Source: Podaxis mareebaensis
Taxonomy: Eukaryota; Basidiomycota; Agaricomycetes; Agaricales; Agaricaceae
Assembly (NCBI GenBank): GCA_018524725.1
Contig: JAEUWP010000196.1
Span: 1-64,000 of the forward strand
DNA: 64,000 bases
Direction of reading: 5' to 3'
Shown here: one piece after another, positions 1 to 11,502 of the stretch
How positions within the stretch are numbered: the stretch's first letter is position 1
Layout of the letters: each line of letters begins with the position of its first letter
Made by a program: the position numbers and the translations under genes
The notes under the pieces: generated by a model
What the model was told of the DNA's origin: nothing
Database searches by the model: none
The model's input: the letters and a program-made list of their open reading frames with translations, nothing else

Positions 1-122
1 TTCCAGGACCCCATGCACAGCTTCATATATGGCAAGTGATCGATCAAAAACAGACCATGTCCCTCTCGGCGACGGTAATCTATAAAACTCTACTGGTATC
101 GAGGTTTGTCCTGAAAATCCGT

Positions 123-697
123 TCAACCACGAATTCTTGGAGAAAGAACCTTGTGTCGCATGTGGAACCTCTGTACCAGCGCCCCGTATAGTTCTTCGTC
201 GAAACCAACACATTCGAGAAGCATACATTGCAGCGGAAGTACATCGTCGATTATTAGCCGCTCTAGAGTTCGTCTGTAGACGCACGAAGGTGAATAAGGG
301 ACAGCTAAGTCCAAGACTTGATCCAAGCGCTGCCCGAGAAGTCACAAATGTCAGTGAACTACAGACGCAAGACCGGCGGAAGACTTACGACGTTAGAGTG
401 CCTGTGGCTGATGCTGTTGAATGTATGATCTTGGATGCGGTGAAATCGATAAATGCCCCTGTAGAAGAGGTACGAGCGATGCCGTAAGAAGAGGTGATAT
501 GGCTTCCCGTCATAGCTATGGGAGATGGACGAGGCCTCCCACGTGCTGGTGTGCGAGTTAAAAACACAAGGAGGCCCGAAGACAGCAGCATGGGGTCCAT
601 GCCACCCAACGCTATAAGGCAGATAACGAGATTTTGGCAAGTAGCTGCAAATCCCATCAGTTACGGTGTGAGTTCCACTTGTGTACAAGTACCGCAC
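123..697 (-). CDS. Possible two-exon gene, unrecognised
   Basis: A weak model. On the minus strand a frame open from about 697 reaches a good GTAAGT donor near 386. It can be joined in phase to an exon that follows a GGGCAG acceptor near 333 and ends at a TGA at 123. The downstream exon has a protein-like mix of hydrophobic and charged residues, including RRTLERLIIDDVLPLQ. The 5' end is not defined and I recognise no family. A second minus frame runs from 657 to base 1 with a single in-frame stop, so other splice models are possible. Treat it as a lead only. Confidence 0.2.
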
Positions 698-951
698 CTC
701 CTTGTGCGCTCATCCTGTAGTCAGATGCTCAGCACCCAGCACTAGTGGGATGAATAAAATTGCTACTTACAAACAGAAGAATCTCATCAATGCCTTCCCA
801 AGAGTTGCCCACCGGTTGTAGAGACGTGATGTCAGGTCGAGAGACTGATGGATAACCGGCTAAGATTTGCGTATACAGCTGTGTCTGGGGTGGTCTATCA
901 GTATTATGCTGCCGTTTGCGAATCTCGGTCTCCATAGAAGCTATCTCCTGT

Positions 952-1694
952 TCAACTTGTGATTAGTTCGGCGAGACGCTCGGCTGGGAGGGATATTTCA
1001 GTCACCGATTGTAAATCTTTTGCGCATTTGCAGTACTTTTCGCGCCTGGCGATATACTTCCCCAAGCTAGCACGTAAGTCGTCCAAGTCCTTTGTGTCCT
1101 GTGACAGGGTAAGCCAACGTTTCCCCATATAATCGATCACGAAAAACTTACCAGTATTGATTCCTTGGTGCTCTATCGTTGGAAGTCAGCACAATCATCA
1201 TGTATTATTGACCCATGCTGACCTGTCTAACCCTGGCAATCGTGTCTTGCAGCGTGTCTATCTCACCTTGCAGAGTTTGAGTACGAAGAGAAGCATCCTC
1301 GGCTTGCGTTGTCAGAGTTTTGATGAGGGATTCCGTGGTAGTTAAATGCTGCTGAACGGGTTCAACGCTCTCCTTGAGATGGGCCTGTTATGTGAAACAA
1401 AAAATAGAGTTCAGCTTGAGGATAGGCATGAACTATAGTACCCACTTGGACGGCGTGCTCTTGGGCCTTCAGTCTAGACTCAACGCGCCTAAGCTTTGCC
1501 AACTCGTTTTTCATGACCCGGACAGCCTCCTGGGTAATTTCACGACTTTCGAGGAAGTTCATACTTGCCGTGGATGTCTGCAACGAAGTACGAATGTAGG
1601 AGCCGTGGAAGAAACAAGATTGAAATATATCATACCTAGACATCAGAGATGCATGAGACTTCGCCGTCTCGATATCGACGTCAGATAAGCTCAT
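952..1694 (-). CDS. Coiled-coil protein, function unknown
   Basis: Five short exons can be followed on the minus strand. They begin at ATG 1694 (MSLSDVDIETAKSHASLM) and end at TGA 952, with GTGGGT..ACAG, GTCAGC..ATAG and GTAAGT..ACAG introns joined in frame. The first intron is uncertain because the frame is open through it. Almost the whole product of roughly 180 residues has heptad-like Leu, Glu, Lys and Gln content (for example VRVMKNELAKLRRVESRLKA), so it should form a long coiled coil. Just past the stop, another frame continues with coil-like sequence (EQEIASMETEIRKRQ, around 900-945). The annotated stop may therefore mark a frameshift or a missed intron. It resembles small cytoskeletal or kinetochore coiled-coil proteins only in a general way. 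Confidence 0.45.
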
Positions 1695-2463
1695 GGCAGG
1701 AAGCTAGAAGAGGTTGACCTATTCTTCCAGGGATTGGGGTTGTCAAACTAACGCTTTGGGAAAACGTGCAACGAGCATTCACGTTGATGAACTCCACTTG
1801 GCCACGGTCGCGGCCGGGGAGGGGGGGGTTGTTGGAACAAAGCTGATTATGAACGGCATAGGATCTCAGAACTGGATTGGCATGGTCAGGATATGTGTTC
1901 CATTTTATAAGAATGCCTTGTCTATTATATATTACACATACACATGCGGAATCCCCCAATAGTAGATATACTGACACTTCCTGTTCGCATACATCTTTAT
2001 AGCCTAAAGTTTAGAGATGGCGGGCTGCATTTTATTCAAGAACGCGGATGCGATAATCCTTCCCGTGTCTTTGTCGGTGATCTGCGAAGGCACGTCAGGG
2101 GTCGAATCGTAATCAGGGCCTATGAGACATTACCTCGCATCTCGAGGACATCACTCTTCCGCCAAGAGCAATTGACGTACTCGTAATTCGAAGACATGTT
2201 CCGCTGTAAAGACATTTATCAGGGACACCAAACACATTCTCATCAAGCGGGTGGCTTACATTGGAGCCGGAGCGTGGAAAAGGACGTTCATAGACTGGGT
2301 AACGCCGACACCGTTGACCTGCTGTACAAGCCCAAGGACGACGAGGGGGGTACTACAACAGCTGTATGGGAAGACAATGTCAGTTCATTATTCGGGATCA
2401 CGGACTCATCCTTACTTGTCTACGAGATAGGCCACACATCCTCCATGTAGCATACCAGCGCCA
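1695..2463. other. Unassigned interval
   Basis: Short frames occur on both strands, but none has splice support or a recognisable motif. The GC-rich patch near 1808-1830 is a short run of G. I see no gene here. Confidence 0.4.
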
Positions 2464-2880
2464 TTAAGCATATCTATTTTCAACCTTCATTAGCGCCCGG
2501 CATTCGGCAATTTGAGCTTGTAGACTCTCGAATCTAGGCCACGCACCTTTCGTCACCACAAGCTCAGCAACCGTAGTTGCCTCGAGCCTGCCTTTCCTCC
2601 CTGGCTTGGGGTCGACGCTGATGTCTACGAACTTTACGGACTTGCCCACTTTGTAGCCGAACGTGTCTTCGTTGCCGACTCCGTAGGATATGTAGGTATT
2701 CAGGTTCAGCTGCTTGACATAGTCTGTGGCATTTCCACCAATGTTTGATATGTCTCCGTGGTTTGGTAAAGAAGCGGGATCTACCCAGAGCTTAGGCTGC
2801 GAAGAACTTGGTGGCGCTTGAGGAATATCGGAGCGCATGGTAGGAGAGTTGGGACAAGTAACCGGCGAGGGGGTGGCCAA
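2464..2880 (-). CDS. Small hypothetical protein, 138 aa
   Basis: This is a single uninterrupted ORF with ATG at 2880. The first 30 residues are rich in Pro and Ser. The middle looks like a folded domain (NLNTYISYGVGNEDTFGYKV, then a Lys/Arg-rich stretch PKPGRKGRLE), and the end is likely helical (FESLQAQIAECRALMKVE). There is no signal peptide or membrane segment. I recognise no family. It lies on the same strand as the coiled-coil gene downstream, about 770 bp away, with no sign that the two are joined. Confidence 0.4.
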   Translation of the reverse strand: MATPSPVTCPNSPTMRSDIPQAPPSSSQPKLWVDPASLPNHGDISNIGGNATDYVKQLNLNTYISYGVGNEDTFGYKVGKSVKFVDISVDPKPGRKGRLEATTVAELVVTKGAWPRFESLQAQIAECRALMKVENRYA

Positions 2881-4035
2881 GATATGTGAAAGAAGGAAGT
2901 GGAAGAATGATGAGGAAGCGTCAGATAGAGCTCTTGTAGTATTGCCAACAGGAGTGAGAGCAAATTACACGCATGTTCTTGTAATGGAGCCTAATGCGTT
3001 GGGAGCAGAGATGTGGGAGTTACAGAAGAAGATTCCCTCCACGTGTATGCATGAATTAGGGAGCTCACCGCAGCGAATGGATGGGAGATGGATTTTCTGC
3101 GGATCGTAGTAGGAAATTCTGGCGGGCCGTGTGCATGTTGCTCCCGGCACATTCGAGAAGCTGTAAAGTAGCCGAGGAAGACACAACAAAACCCCCAGTT
3201 TCTCTTCTTGATCATGCGTGTGAACATGCTCTCTCTCACGACAAAGCTCCCATATTCTCAGCGACCACTCTGAACGCCTAATTTCCAGCAACGATTCGCG
3301 GAATAAGGCTCACAAGAGCATTGGCATAGAGAATGTCTCACATTATCCTTTTCGCGCTTCCGACCCCGCCTGATCCCACTGACATGTTTACTATCACAGA
3401 TGTACCGTGGCCAGTTTCATATCCTCATTCGTACAACAACAGCTCAGCAGCAACGTGGGTGTGGGATTAGTTACCGGTGGCCTTGACATCTTGCTTCTCT
3501 AACGTGAGGACAAGAAACTCAATCCATCCGAAAAGCCGTTCTAGATCTGGAGCTTGAGGTTGGCACCCGAGTTGTGTTGATTTCTTTTTCCCGCGGAACC
3601 GGCGGCTCAGTCCTTTCAGAGTTGCTGTTGCACCTTACGCTAAGCCCTGAGCTTAAAGCTTTGGAGGGGGAGGGGGTTGATCGAAGTTCTGCCCTCTCCC
3701 TTCTTTTGGGGCTCTCGCGGAAAACGTGCCATCCTGTACTGATCGGTTGGAGCGGCGGCCGTGAGACTAACGTCATCCCGACCCTGCTAAATGAATAGTC
3801 TGGGTTGAGCGGTGCTTGTGACAACGACCGCCACCATTCAATCTGAAGAAAACCATCCGGACAGCATATAACCTCTGTCAAGCCGGTTCCGTGTTCTTCT
3901 CGAGCCATGGGCGGGCTCTATGACTTACGGCTGAATTAGTATTCACCTGGCTTTCGCCAGGTCAGGAGGTACGCGGAGAAATATTGGCTCAAATAAGCGA
4001 ATAGTATATTTACATGCGGAGTACTTGTTATAACT
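2881..4035. other. Unassigned interval
   Basis: Between 3535 and 3798 a plus-strand frame of about 85 codons (with RKAVLDLELEVGTRVVLIS near its start) looks protein-like but is closed by a TGA upstream. It has no start and no clear splice site. It could be an exon relic. Nothing else is supported. Confidence 0.3.
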
Positions 4036-5945
4036 TTAATCGAGCTTTGGCTCAAGAAGGGCTTCACCATACCAGTTCTTGAAGAACAATACGTCTCCCT
4101 CATCCTCAACGAATGCACACTGTGTGAAAGATCTCCATAAAGCGTACAAAACAGGCTGCCATGAGTTGACATGAGATACAATGTGCCGAGATAAAGGACG
4201 GGTGACCTCACTGTCGAATCATAGTTATAATATTCACCAAGAATAGGTTTGATGGCCTCGGTGACTGCTGGCAGGTTATCTAGACGAAAACTCAATATCC
4301 AAAGATTGGGGACCAGAGCACGTCTTACAGAAGGGGATGCTCGTGAAAAAATGGTGTGCTACATGATCCGTATTAATCTACGCGGGGTTTCAGTTACACA
4401 CGCTGTCGGATGTCATAAAATCCACCCACGTTATGGAGAACGTACCGTCCAACCCAACCAAAGATGGGCCGGTCCACTGTTGCTAAGGCACCGCGAGCGA
4501 AGGTCCACTCACTCTAACGTTCTGGTCAGCATAGCGGGCGGAACGGATTAGCTTGCGGTGTACCTTGCGATAATATGGAATAGTGGGATCGCTGTGCTGC
4601 AAATACGTGAACATCACCAGCCTGAAAGCTCGTTAGCTGGGAAGGACACCAGTTATGAACAGGGATACCAGTTATGCGCAAACTAGACCAAAGACCGTTA
4701 CACATAGGAGTAAAAACTCTAATAGAACGCCAGACTCACAAACCAAGGCATTAAGTAGTAGCACCAGAGCGACTTCGAGCCATATGTCCGGGCATATAAT
4801 ACCAAGAGCGACAGCATTGACAAGATGGCGGCATCGGAGATGACGATCAAATGCCCTACAAATAGTCGTTACGGCCAGGCCCTCTCAATAAGAGTGACAA
4901 CGGACTTTCTTCCGGACGAAAGAGTAAGGAGGAAGGCTTGTAGTGCTACAGGCAATTATTAGCGAGAAAAATTCGGTATCCAATCCCCGTACTTACATTC
5001 GTCCAGCGAGGGTATTTCGGGTTGCCCTTCCGATTATGCCTAAAAAATAAGTTGCGTCAGGACGAGCGCGAAACCTGAAGTGACCCAATCATTACAATAG
5101 GTACAGCTGGAAACCACTAAACTATTGATGAGTGTGTGCCCCGGAGGCGGTATGATAGAGAGCTCACAAAAATTGCCGAACGAATAATTTAAAGAGCGTA
5201 TACGCCGGGGTTTCCTCCAGGATTTCGGCATAGTCCATCCTAACAGCCACTCGGCCGTCGGGCAGTTTCAGACTCCTGCGGGTGGGTGGGATGTAAGTCT
5301 CATCACGTTCCAAGTTATTCGTAGATTTCTGCAACGATGGTAAGGAGCCGAACCCCGATCATGGAATGTGTAAGCGTACATGATGTGTGCGATGCGTGGC
5401 TCTCCAGGAATAGTAAGGCGTCAATACAAAGGTATGAAGTACTATGCCGATCATAGCGTTGACCGAACGTCTCGGAGACAAGGCATCATGTCCTGCCTGG
5501 AGGTAGATGAAAATAGGTCGTAGGTTTCAGTCATATTCCTGTACTGACCTCATGCCCTAAACCGAAATCGTGAATTTTCAGATTGCTTAGTAACCTATCA
5601 GGACGTACCTAGACACCAGATTCCCGCAAAGAACATCCCCTGCCACCCCCAGAACAACAGCCAAACCAACGGCCGTAGGATACGTTGGACAAGTACATGG
5701 CAACCGGTCGTTGCGGCCAAAAGTTCGAGGGCGAGGGGAATTCTTCTCGCAGAAAGATGTAAGACGATCGTGACAAGTAAGTGGGTTGCAACATAGAAGA
5801 TGCTTTTGGCCGTCGACCTCTCGAAGAGATGACGAGGCACGGCGTCGTGCAATTGCTTGAGCGAAAGATTTGGTGGCGTAAAAGTCTTTTTCCTCTTCCG
5901 TGCCTCGTATTCCGGTCCGTCCTGAAAAATCTGGAACCATATCAT
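4036..5945 (-). CDS. Delta-12-type fatty acid desaturase (membrane)
   Basis: This is a membrane-bound desaturase (FAD2-like, di-iron) that introduces a double bond into an 18-carbon acyl chain at the endoplasmic reticulum. Fourteen exons join in frame. All three histidine boxes are present: HEAGH, HRTHH and HVAHH. Family landmarks include FTPPNLSLKQLHDAVPRH near the N-terminus, GNPKYPRWTNH, YLQHSDPTIPYYR and EWTFARGALATVDR. The product is about 445 residues, normal for the family, and ends in LEPKLD. Several exons are tiny (8, 14 and 21 nt). I chose ATG 5945 because a TATA box lies 75 bp upstream of it; an in-frame ATG at 6059 lies upstream of that TATA box. The first box reads HEAGH rather than the common HECGH, so whether it is the main delta-12 enzyme or a specialised paralogue (delta-15, acetylenase) is open. 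Confidence 0.9.
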
Positions 5946-6020
5946 GATGTTCAGGGAGTTTGGGTGATCAAGGGAGCAGTCAAAGTTTTCGAAGACGTTT
6001 GCGAGTCTGAAAGCCAAAAG

Positions 6021-6028
6021 CTTATATA
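6021..6028 (-). promoter_or_regulatory. TATA box of the desaturase gene
   Basis: TATATAAG on the minus strand, 75 bp before ATG 5945. It is correctly placed for a start of transcription near 5995 and decides against the upstream ATG at 6059. Confidence 0.55.
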
Positions 6029-9000
6029 GCAGCTGGTGGCAAGTTTTCGTAAGCCCCAAAGGGAAGGTTGTGGGGTATCAATTTCCGCCTGTATCCGGTT
6101 GACATGACACGGGCTGTGTGCACCAAGAGTCTCGATCTGAACCTCTCCGCTTCGATCCTGGTTATCGACGTCGAATTGTGGGAATGATAAGGTTTACAGA
6201 CGACGGAAGAACTTTCAGGTGCGGGTTGCGGTTTGGGTGAAAATAATCGACATAGCTGCTGGGCGGAAGGGGTTTCGGAACGCAAGGTTTAGACGCATGG
6301 ATATAACCTCAAACATATGAAAGGCATGGTAAGACCCTGGATCTTGTTGGTTGACGTTCATGGCGGTCATCAACATGATGGCAGTGGCACTACATACATT
6401 GCGTGGCCAAACAAGTTGAAGCATGAACAAACACACACCAAGCCATGTCTAACCTCGCCTGGTGTTGGCAGTTCAAGTAATAGGCATGTAACCGACTGTA
6501 TCCTCGTTCCTTTTTATAGATATATAAATCCAAAACCTTTCGTGGGCTATCTACAAGGAAGTCATCGCGATCCGTCGGAAGCCGTCGGAAGTTACGCTGT
6601 CCAAACTCCGAAATCCCGATGTTTCAACGGACACAAGGAGTATCCGTAACCTTATACAATGATGAGACCTACAACAATCGTCGGTGGGAATAATGTAAGT
6701 ATCTAATTCCAGACATTTCGCTGACAAGACACACTGGCAGGAGCTCTCCTTAGAACTCGGAATTGATGGTACCTCGCTCATTTGGGCTTGGCCAATGAAG
6801 CCCATCATCATCGGATTAGCCTATATATGTATGCTTAATAAACGACACCGCAGTTGATTAACATGATTTAGATATGCGACTCCCTGTCATTTCCTAGGAA
6901 ACTTGGGACCTGGAAGGGTCTGGGGACCAGTAGCCCTATCACAATCCCGCCGCAGTTGATGATTGGCTATGTTTTGCATGTCTGCTGTAACGGGAGCCCG
7001 GCGCAGGTCTCCTATGTATGTCCTATGTATATGCGTGATGGGCCAAAAATCCCAGCCCTGACCTATGTTGAGATATACGTCAAACTCGGTGCTGCTGTTG
7101 ACTGATTAATTTCTACAGGATCTGGAACAACATCTGAGTGACTGTGAGTCGGGGAAAGTAGTAAAAAAATAGGCGAAGATGAAGGTGGATACCTGTAGTG
7201 AGTTATAAGCCTCGAGAATAATCAGGAAGGGGGATGGCTGCAACTGGGTTGTGGCAATGTGGTTATATCACCCCCACTATAACGGCGGATATCCCGCTAT
7301 CAGATAGTGAGGCGGTTGTCCCGTCCAATAATACCAGTAGATAGAAGTTCTGGCGTCATTCCCGTCATCGGGCCTCAGGAGTTACCAGAGGTGAGAAGTA
7401 GTCCGACGGAGGGTCCTACAGCGGCAGTCTACACTCTCACCAGATCCAACTATCTATAGAACTCCATTCAGCTAGGCGCTTCGCGAGGTATGCTGGTATT
7501 ATGGTCGCTCAGCGGGAGACTCTCATCAGATGGGTAGATAACGCTACTTTTGCCGAACCCTTTTCCCGAGCCCCCCATATGTGAAAATAAATACTAGGTA
7601 TCCTTCCACAGAGGTTGAATGAAGATAAGACTGCTAACGGTGATTTAGGCGCAACGATTGCGAACGAGTGCCGCAACCCACGAGGTTGGAGCTCTTTCAT
7701 GTGTTCCTTAACTACCACTACATACTATGTCACTGACGCGCCACCATAAGTGAGCGGAAGGCCAGCAAGACCCCTCGGAGGATGACTATTCTCACGTCGC
7801 CCACCCAACTTCTGAAAAGGAGATCATATCCTTTAAAACGACGCGCTGGTATGAAATACTCGAGCCATAGATGACTAGAGAATGTGCACGGATCAAGGCG
7901 AATGGCGCGCGTATGGTATACCAGGTCAAGAAAAAGGGGTAATTCACAATCTCTTCTCATTCCGCTAGCTGTGTTTTGCTGTTGTCCTCTTGTGATGCAC
8001 GGAGCTCCCAAGAGTGGCTGTCACGATTACTTGGAAGAACATATTTTCTCGGCTTGTTTTATGCTTACAAGGTTTGGCTCGAGAGTCTGTATATTTCTTT
8101 CGGGGGGGGGGGGGGGGGGGGACCAAAGAACAGTAAAAGTTGCAGAGCCTCTCTCGGTTATCGACGACAAGCTGGCAGGGAGGTGCGGAGTCCGGCCACG
8201 GGGTGGAATTCAGGTCTAGGTCCTTCTAACCATAGCCTCGATCTCGCTAACGGGTGCCTTCTTCATATACACTGGAAGCCACGATACTCTGACAGTACAT
8301 TCATACAACAAAAGAGTGACAAATCTGGAGAAGCGTGAATATTTGAATCTCCGTCACGAGAGTGACTGTCACATCATATGATCGATATCCGTGCCCTCCG
8401 TTATTACATAATACCATGATTTTATGCCGGCTCGCTCGTTCGCCTCACTCGCCCTTTTTTCCTCTGAACCTAGCACCCTTTCAAGCCTAGAGAAGGATCA
8501 CACAGTGGGTTGCTGGCCGCCAACTTCCTCAACCCGACCTCTTGAGTCCATCGTTCTCCAGTAAAACACCATGCATTATGCTACCATATCCGCCACATAA
8601 GGAACCTAGTCGTTGCAGTGTCCTCCACCTAGGAAAAACAAATGAACTCACGTATGAAGTCCCATCCTCGGCATTTCGGGCGTCCATTCCTACAACGAAG
8701 TAGCTGATTAAGAGTAAGCAGTTTTAAGGGTTTGTACAAGTCCTATTATCGTCTTTCTTGATTTATTCTAACTTTGAAGTGATTACCAAATCCAGATTCT
8801 TTTTTTCCGAATGTCGAGTTGGCTGCACCTAGCTAACGGGTAGCCTCCTCGGATCCATGATACACTAAGACAGTTGATTAGTAAAGGAAGCATGCCAAGA
8901 AACCACTAGACGTTAGCAAGCCATCAAAAGACACGAGTTCCTCTTCAGGTTGAAGCTCTCCTCGGCGTCGCTATCCTAGCGTTGAGCGGTATTGCCAGCC

Positions 9001-9970
9001 ATTGTTTGTAGCCGCGTCCCCCATCTATACCCACTTGCTGAGCGGTCCGGATTCTGATGGGTATACTGGGCGCCTTACGGCGCGCCACGAGGTGAACAGT
9101 TTCAGAATCGTATTACCAACGTTTCTTCGCCTCGTTGATTGTGCGGCAATAGGTATATCGTGAACGTTTAAACAAGATCCGATGTCGCTGCGGTCAGAGC
9201 AGTGTAGCCTCCCAGACTGTTCAAAGGTAGATATCGTCATACAATAGAACAATGGGAACTTCATCTTCGCCCCTTCGCTATCCTTGTCCCAGCGCTCATC
9301 TTATGTGGGACGGTGCATTCATGGGAACCTGTACGTCTCCCGAGATTCCCTCTTTACGCTTAAGACTAGAGTATGATGGCTGCCGGGGTTGGTCACCGAG
9401 ACTTGCAGCTTGTGGTTTGCGGCACGAGGGCGCAGAGGGCGCAAGATGATTGTAGTCACTATCAGCGCTCAACATATTCAATATGCCTGTCAATGGGCCT
9501 CGAGGCGCCTCTGACGACCCTGGTTTAGGGGTCTAGGCATAAAGCCTCGACGACCCCTTAATACTTTGATTATGGCCAGCCGAGATGTTGAATGGCGCAA
9601 GCGCCTGCGGTTTTGGCCCGTACCCACCGTGACTTCACGATGGAAACGCAAATGCGGTGATTCAGACACGCCTTTTGGGATAGTTAAGAGTCGACCAATG
9701 TAATCATACCATATATACTTTTAAGGAATGACATCGTCAGTAGTTGGCTTCGAGAACGAAATAGATAGTAGCTTGCGATTAAAAGGGGGTATTGGGCTGA
9801 GAAGACATGAGAAGCCTAGATGCGGAGATAGAATCCTCTAAAAGTGAAAGATCGATTTAACTTTTGAAAGGATAGTCTGAAAGGTGGAACGAAAGACGTC
9901 ATGCTAGTGGTAGACGAATCAATGAGCGAGCAAGCGATAAAACAAATGGAAGAACATCCTAAGGGGGGTA
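6029..9970. other. Gene-poor interval of about 3.9 kb
   Basis: Many short frames, none with a family motif or a chain of splice sites. A/T-rich TATA-like stretches occur at 6520-6535. A run of 20 G lies at 8102-8121. I see no transposon ends, tRNA boxes or repeats that I could confirm by eye. Confidence 0.45.
8102..8121 (+). repeat. Poly-G run of 20 bases
   Basis: Twenty consecutive G on the plus strand inside non-coding DNA. The true length may differ, since such runs are often miscounted in sequencing. Confidence 0.9.
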
Positions 9971-11502
9971 TCATGAACGGCCTTGTCGGCCAGTAATCGA
10001 CTTCCAGATCCTCTTTACGCTGGATACTCTCTTCGACAGCGTTGATGGAACACCGAACATTGCGCCATCGGCCTTTGATTCATCAGTGGACCCGGACATT
10101 GACGACTCCGAGCGTGGAGTGAACAACCCAAGCTTAATTTCGTCGTCAGGCTGACTGGCATCCACCATCAGCTTTTCACTGATAGGAGTAAGGCGGGTAC
10201 TAGTCAAGGAGTTAGGGGATCTGATAGAGCGGAGCCCTAAATTTTTTAATCGAGCTAACGGGCCTTTCTTCGGAGCGATGGCTGGGATAGTTTGGTTGTG
10301 GTGGAGGTGGTTAGGCTCAGAATGGGGGTTACGGCGATATTCAGATTCCTCTCCTTCCGTGATAGTAATGATGTTAGATGTGGTGGTGGTGATACTGGAT
10401 ACCGTCCTCCTTCGTGGTGTTGATAAGGGTAAGCTCTCAGAAGACGGGTTAGAGCTATTGCACCGCATCAAACTCGAGTTTGGTAAGCTCAAGGTGTCCT
10501 GTTGTGAGCTAGTGGGACTGATATCGGGAGAAGATGGCACGCTATCGGTCCGAGTCGTCCTGGTAGCTGAAGTTTTAACACTCGACTTTGAGTTTTGGTG
10601 TGACAGCCGTTTGTGTTCTTTGGCAGACACGGGGAGGACGACGTTTGATGATCCAAGACCGAGGCGACTGAACCTGGGGGTGGTTTCGTATGGGTTGGCG
10701 GTGAACCAGGAGTTGTCTGCTGGGTCGCGAGAATGGGTATGTGGTAGGTGTTCAGGGAGGGGGCGATCTGGATCGGGGATGATCTGAGAGAGGCTAGGAT
10801 ATCCGTGAGTGGACTTGGGACGTTGCATGACAGAGGCGGGTCGTGGGACTGGCTTCCCAGTCCTGAGGCTCTCTGCCATATTGGGTGGATGTCGAAGAGT
10901 CGATGGAGGATTAGATAGGTCGACAGTCGGTTGCCGAGACATCGACTGTATTGATTCTCTACTGCCCTTCTGGGACAGGCCGCCAAGAGAAAAAGTACAC
11001 GAAGGAGGGCGTTTCAACGTTGTCGGGAGCGATGAGGTCGAGAGTTGAGAGAAACCTTGGAGACTTCCAGCCGTCTTGGGCCTGGCACGCCTCACAGGAG
11101 GTGGTGGTGCAAGGAGAGAAGTCAAATCTGGATTAGAAGTCGTTCGTGAAGGTCGAGGGTTCTCTTCCTCTGCTTCGGGAATGGGCCCATCAAGCTGGAG
11201 GGCTGGACCTGCTAGTGGCGAAGAGCGAAGGGGCCTGCGCACACCGGGAGGCTGTAGAGAACGACGGTGACTTGTATGACGAGCGGAGAACTCGGGTGGT
11301 AGTCCATGAGCAAGGTTTGAGCCCAATGTCGATCCATGTCGGCCAGGAGTTTTAGAAGGATCTGCGGATGTCAGGCTTCTGGTAGACTACATAGTAAGAT
11401 GAAGATTGATTTCGTCAGTGCGAGGGGTGGCACTAGACACAATGTGTTGCTTACGGGGGAGCCATCTGTTGGCCATGGGCGAGGGGACGCAGTCGCAAGC
11501 AT
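9971..11502 (-). CDS. Ser/Pro-rich hypothetical protein, about 487 aa
   Basis: The second exon is open for more than 470 codons. A first exon of 16 codons (ATG 11502, MLATASPRPWPTDGSP) joins it in phase through a GTAAGC..TGTAG intron. The protein is highly enriched in Ser, Thr, Pro and Arg throughout, with many SxxR/SP sites, and looks intrinsically disordered. Short better-ordered patches include KKGPLARLKNLGLRSIRSP and the basic C-terminal end VSSVKRIWKSITGRQGRS, which could form an amphipathic helix. There is no signal peptide, membrane helix or known domain. It may be a regulated scaffold or phosphoprotein, but this is inference from composition only. The long antisense frames over this gene are shadows of its biased composition. 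Confidence 0.7.

Noticed and set aside
5598..6059. Desaturase N-terminus as a truncated pseudogene ending before the first histidine box
   Set aside because: A donor (GTACGT) at the apparent end, an 8-nt microexon and a second intron restore the frame through HEAGH to the normal C-terminus.
5946..6059. Upstream in-frame ATG at 6059 as desaturase start
   Set aside because: It lies upstream of the TATA box at 6021-6028, and the added residues are not like family N-termini.
8000..8340. Long plus-strand frames through the poly-G run (Gly-rich protein)
   Set aside because: The glycine stretch comes from the homopolymer itself. No splice signals or conserved motif surround it.
10278..10787. 169-codon plus-strand frame inside the Ser-rich gene
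   Set aside because: Antisense to a longer intact frame and rich in Val/Leu/Gly as expected from the complement of Ser/Thr/Pro codons.
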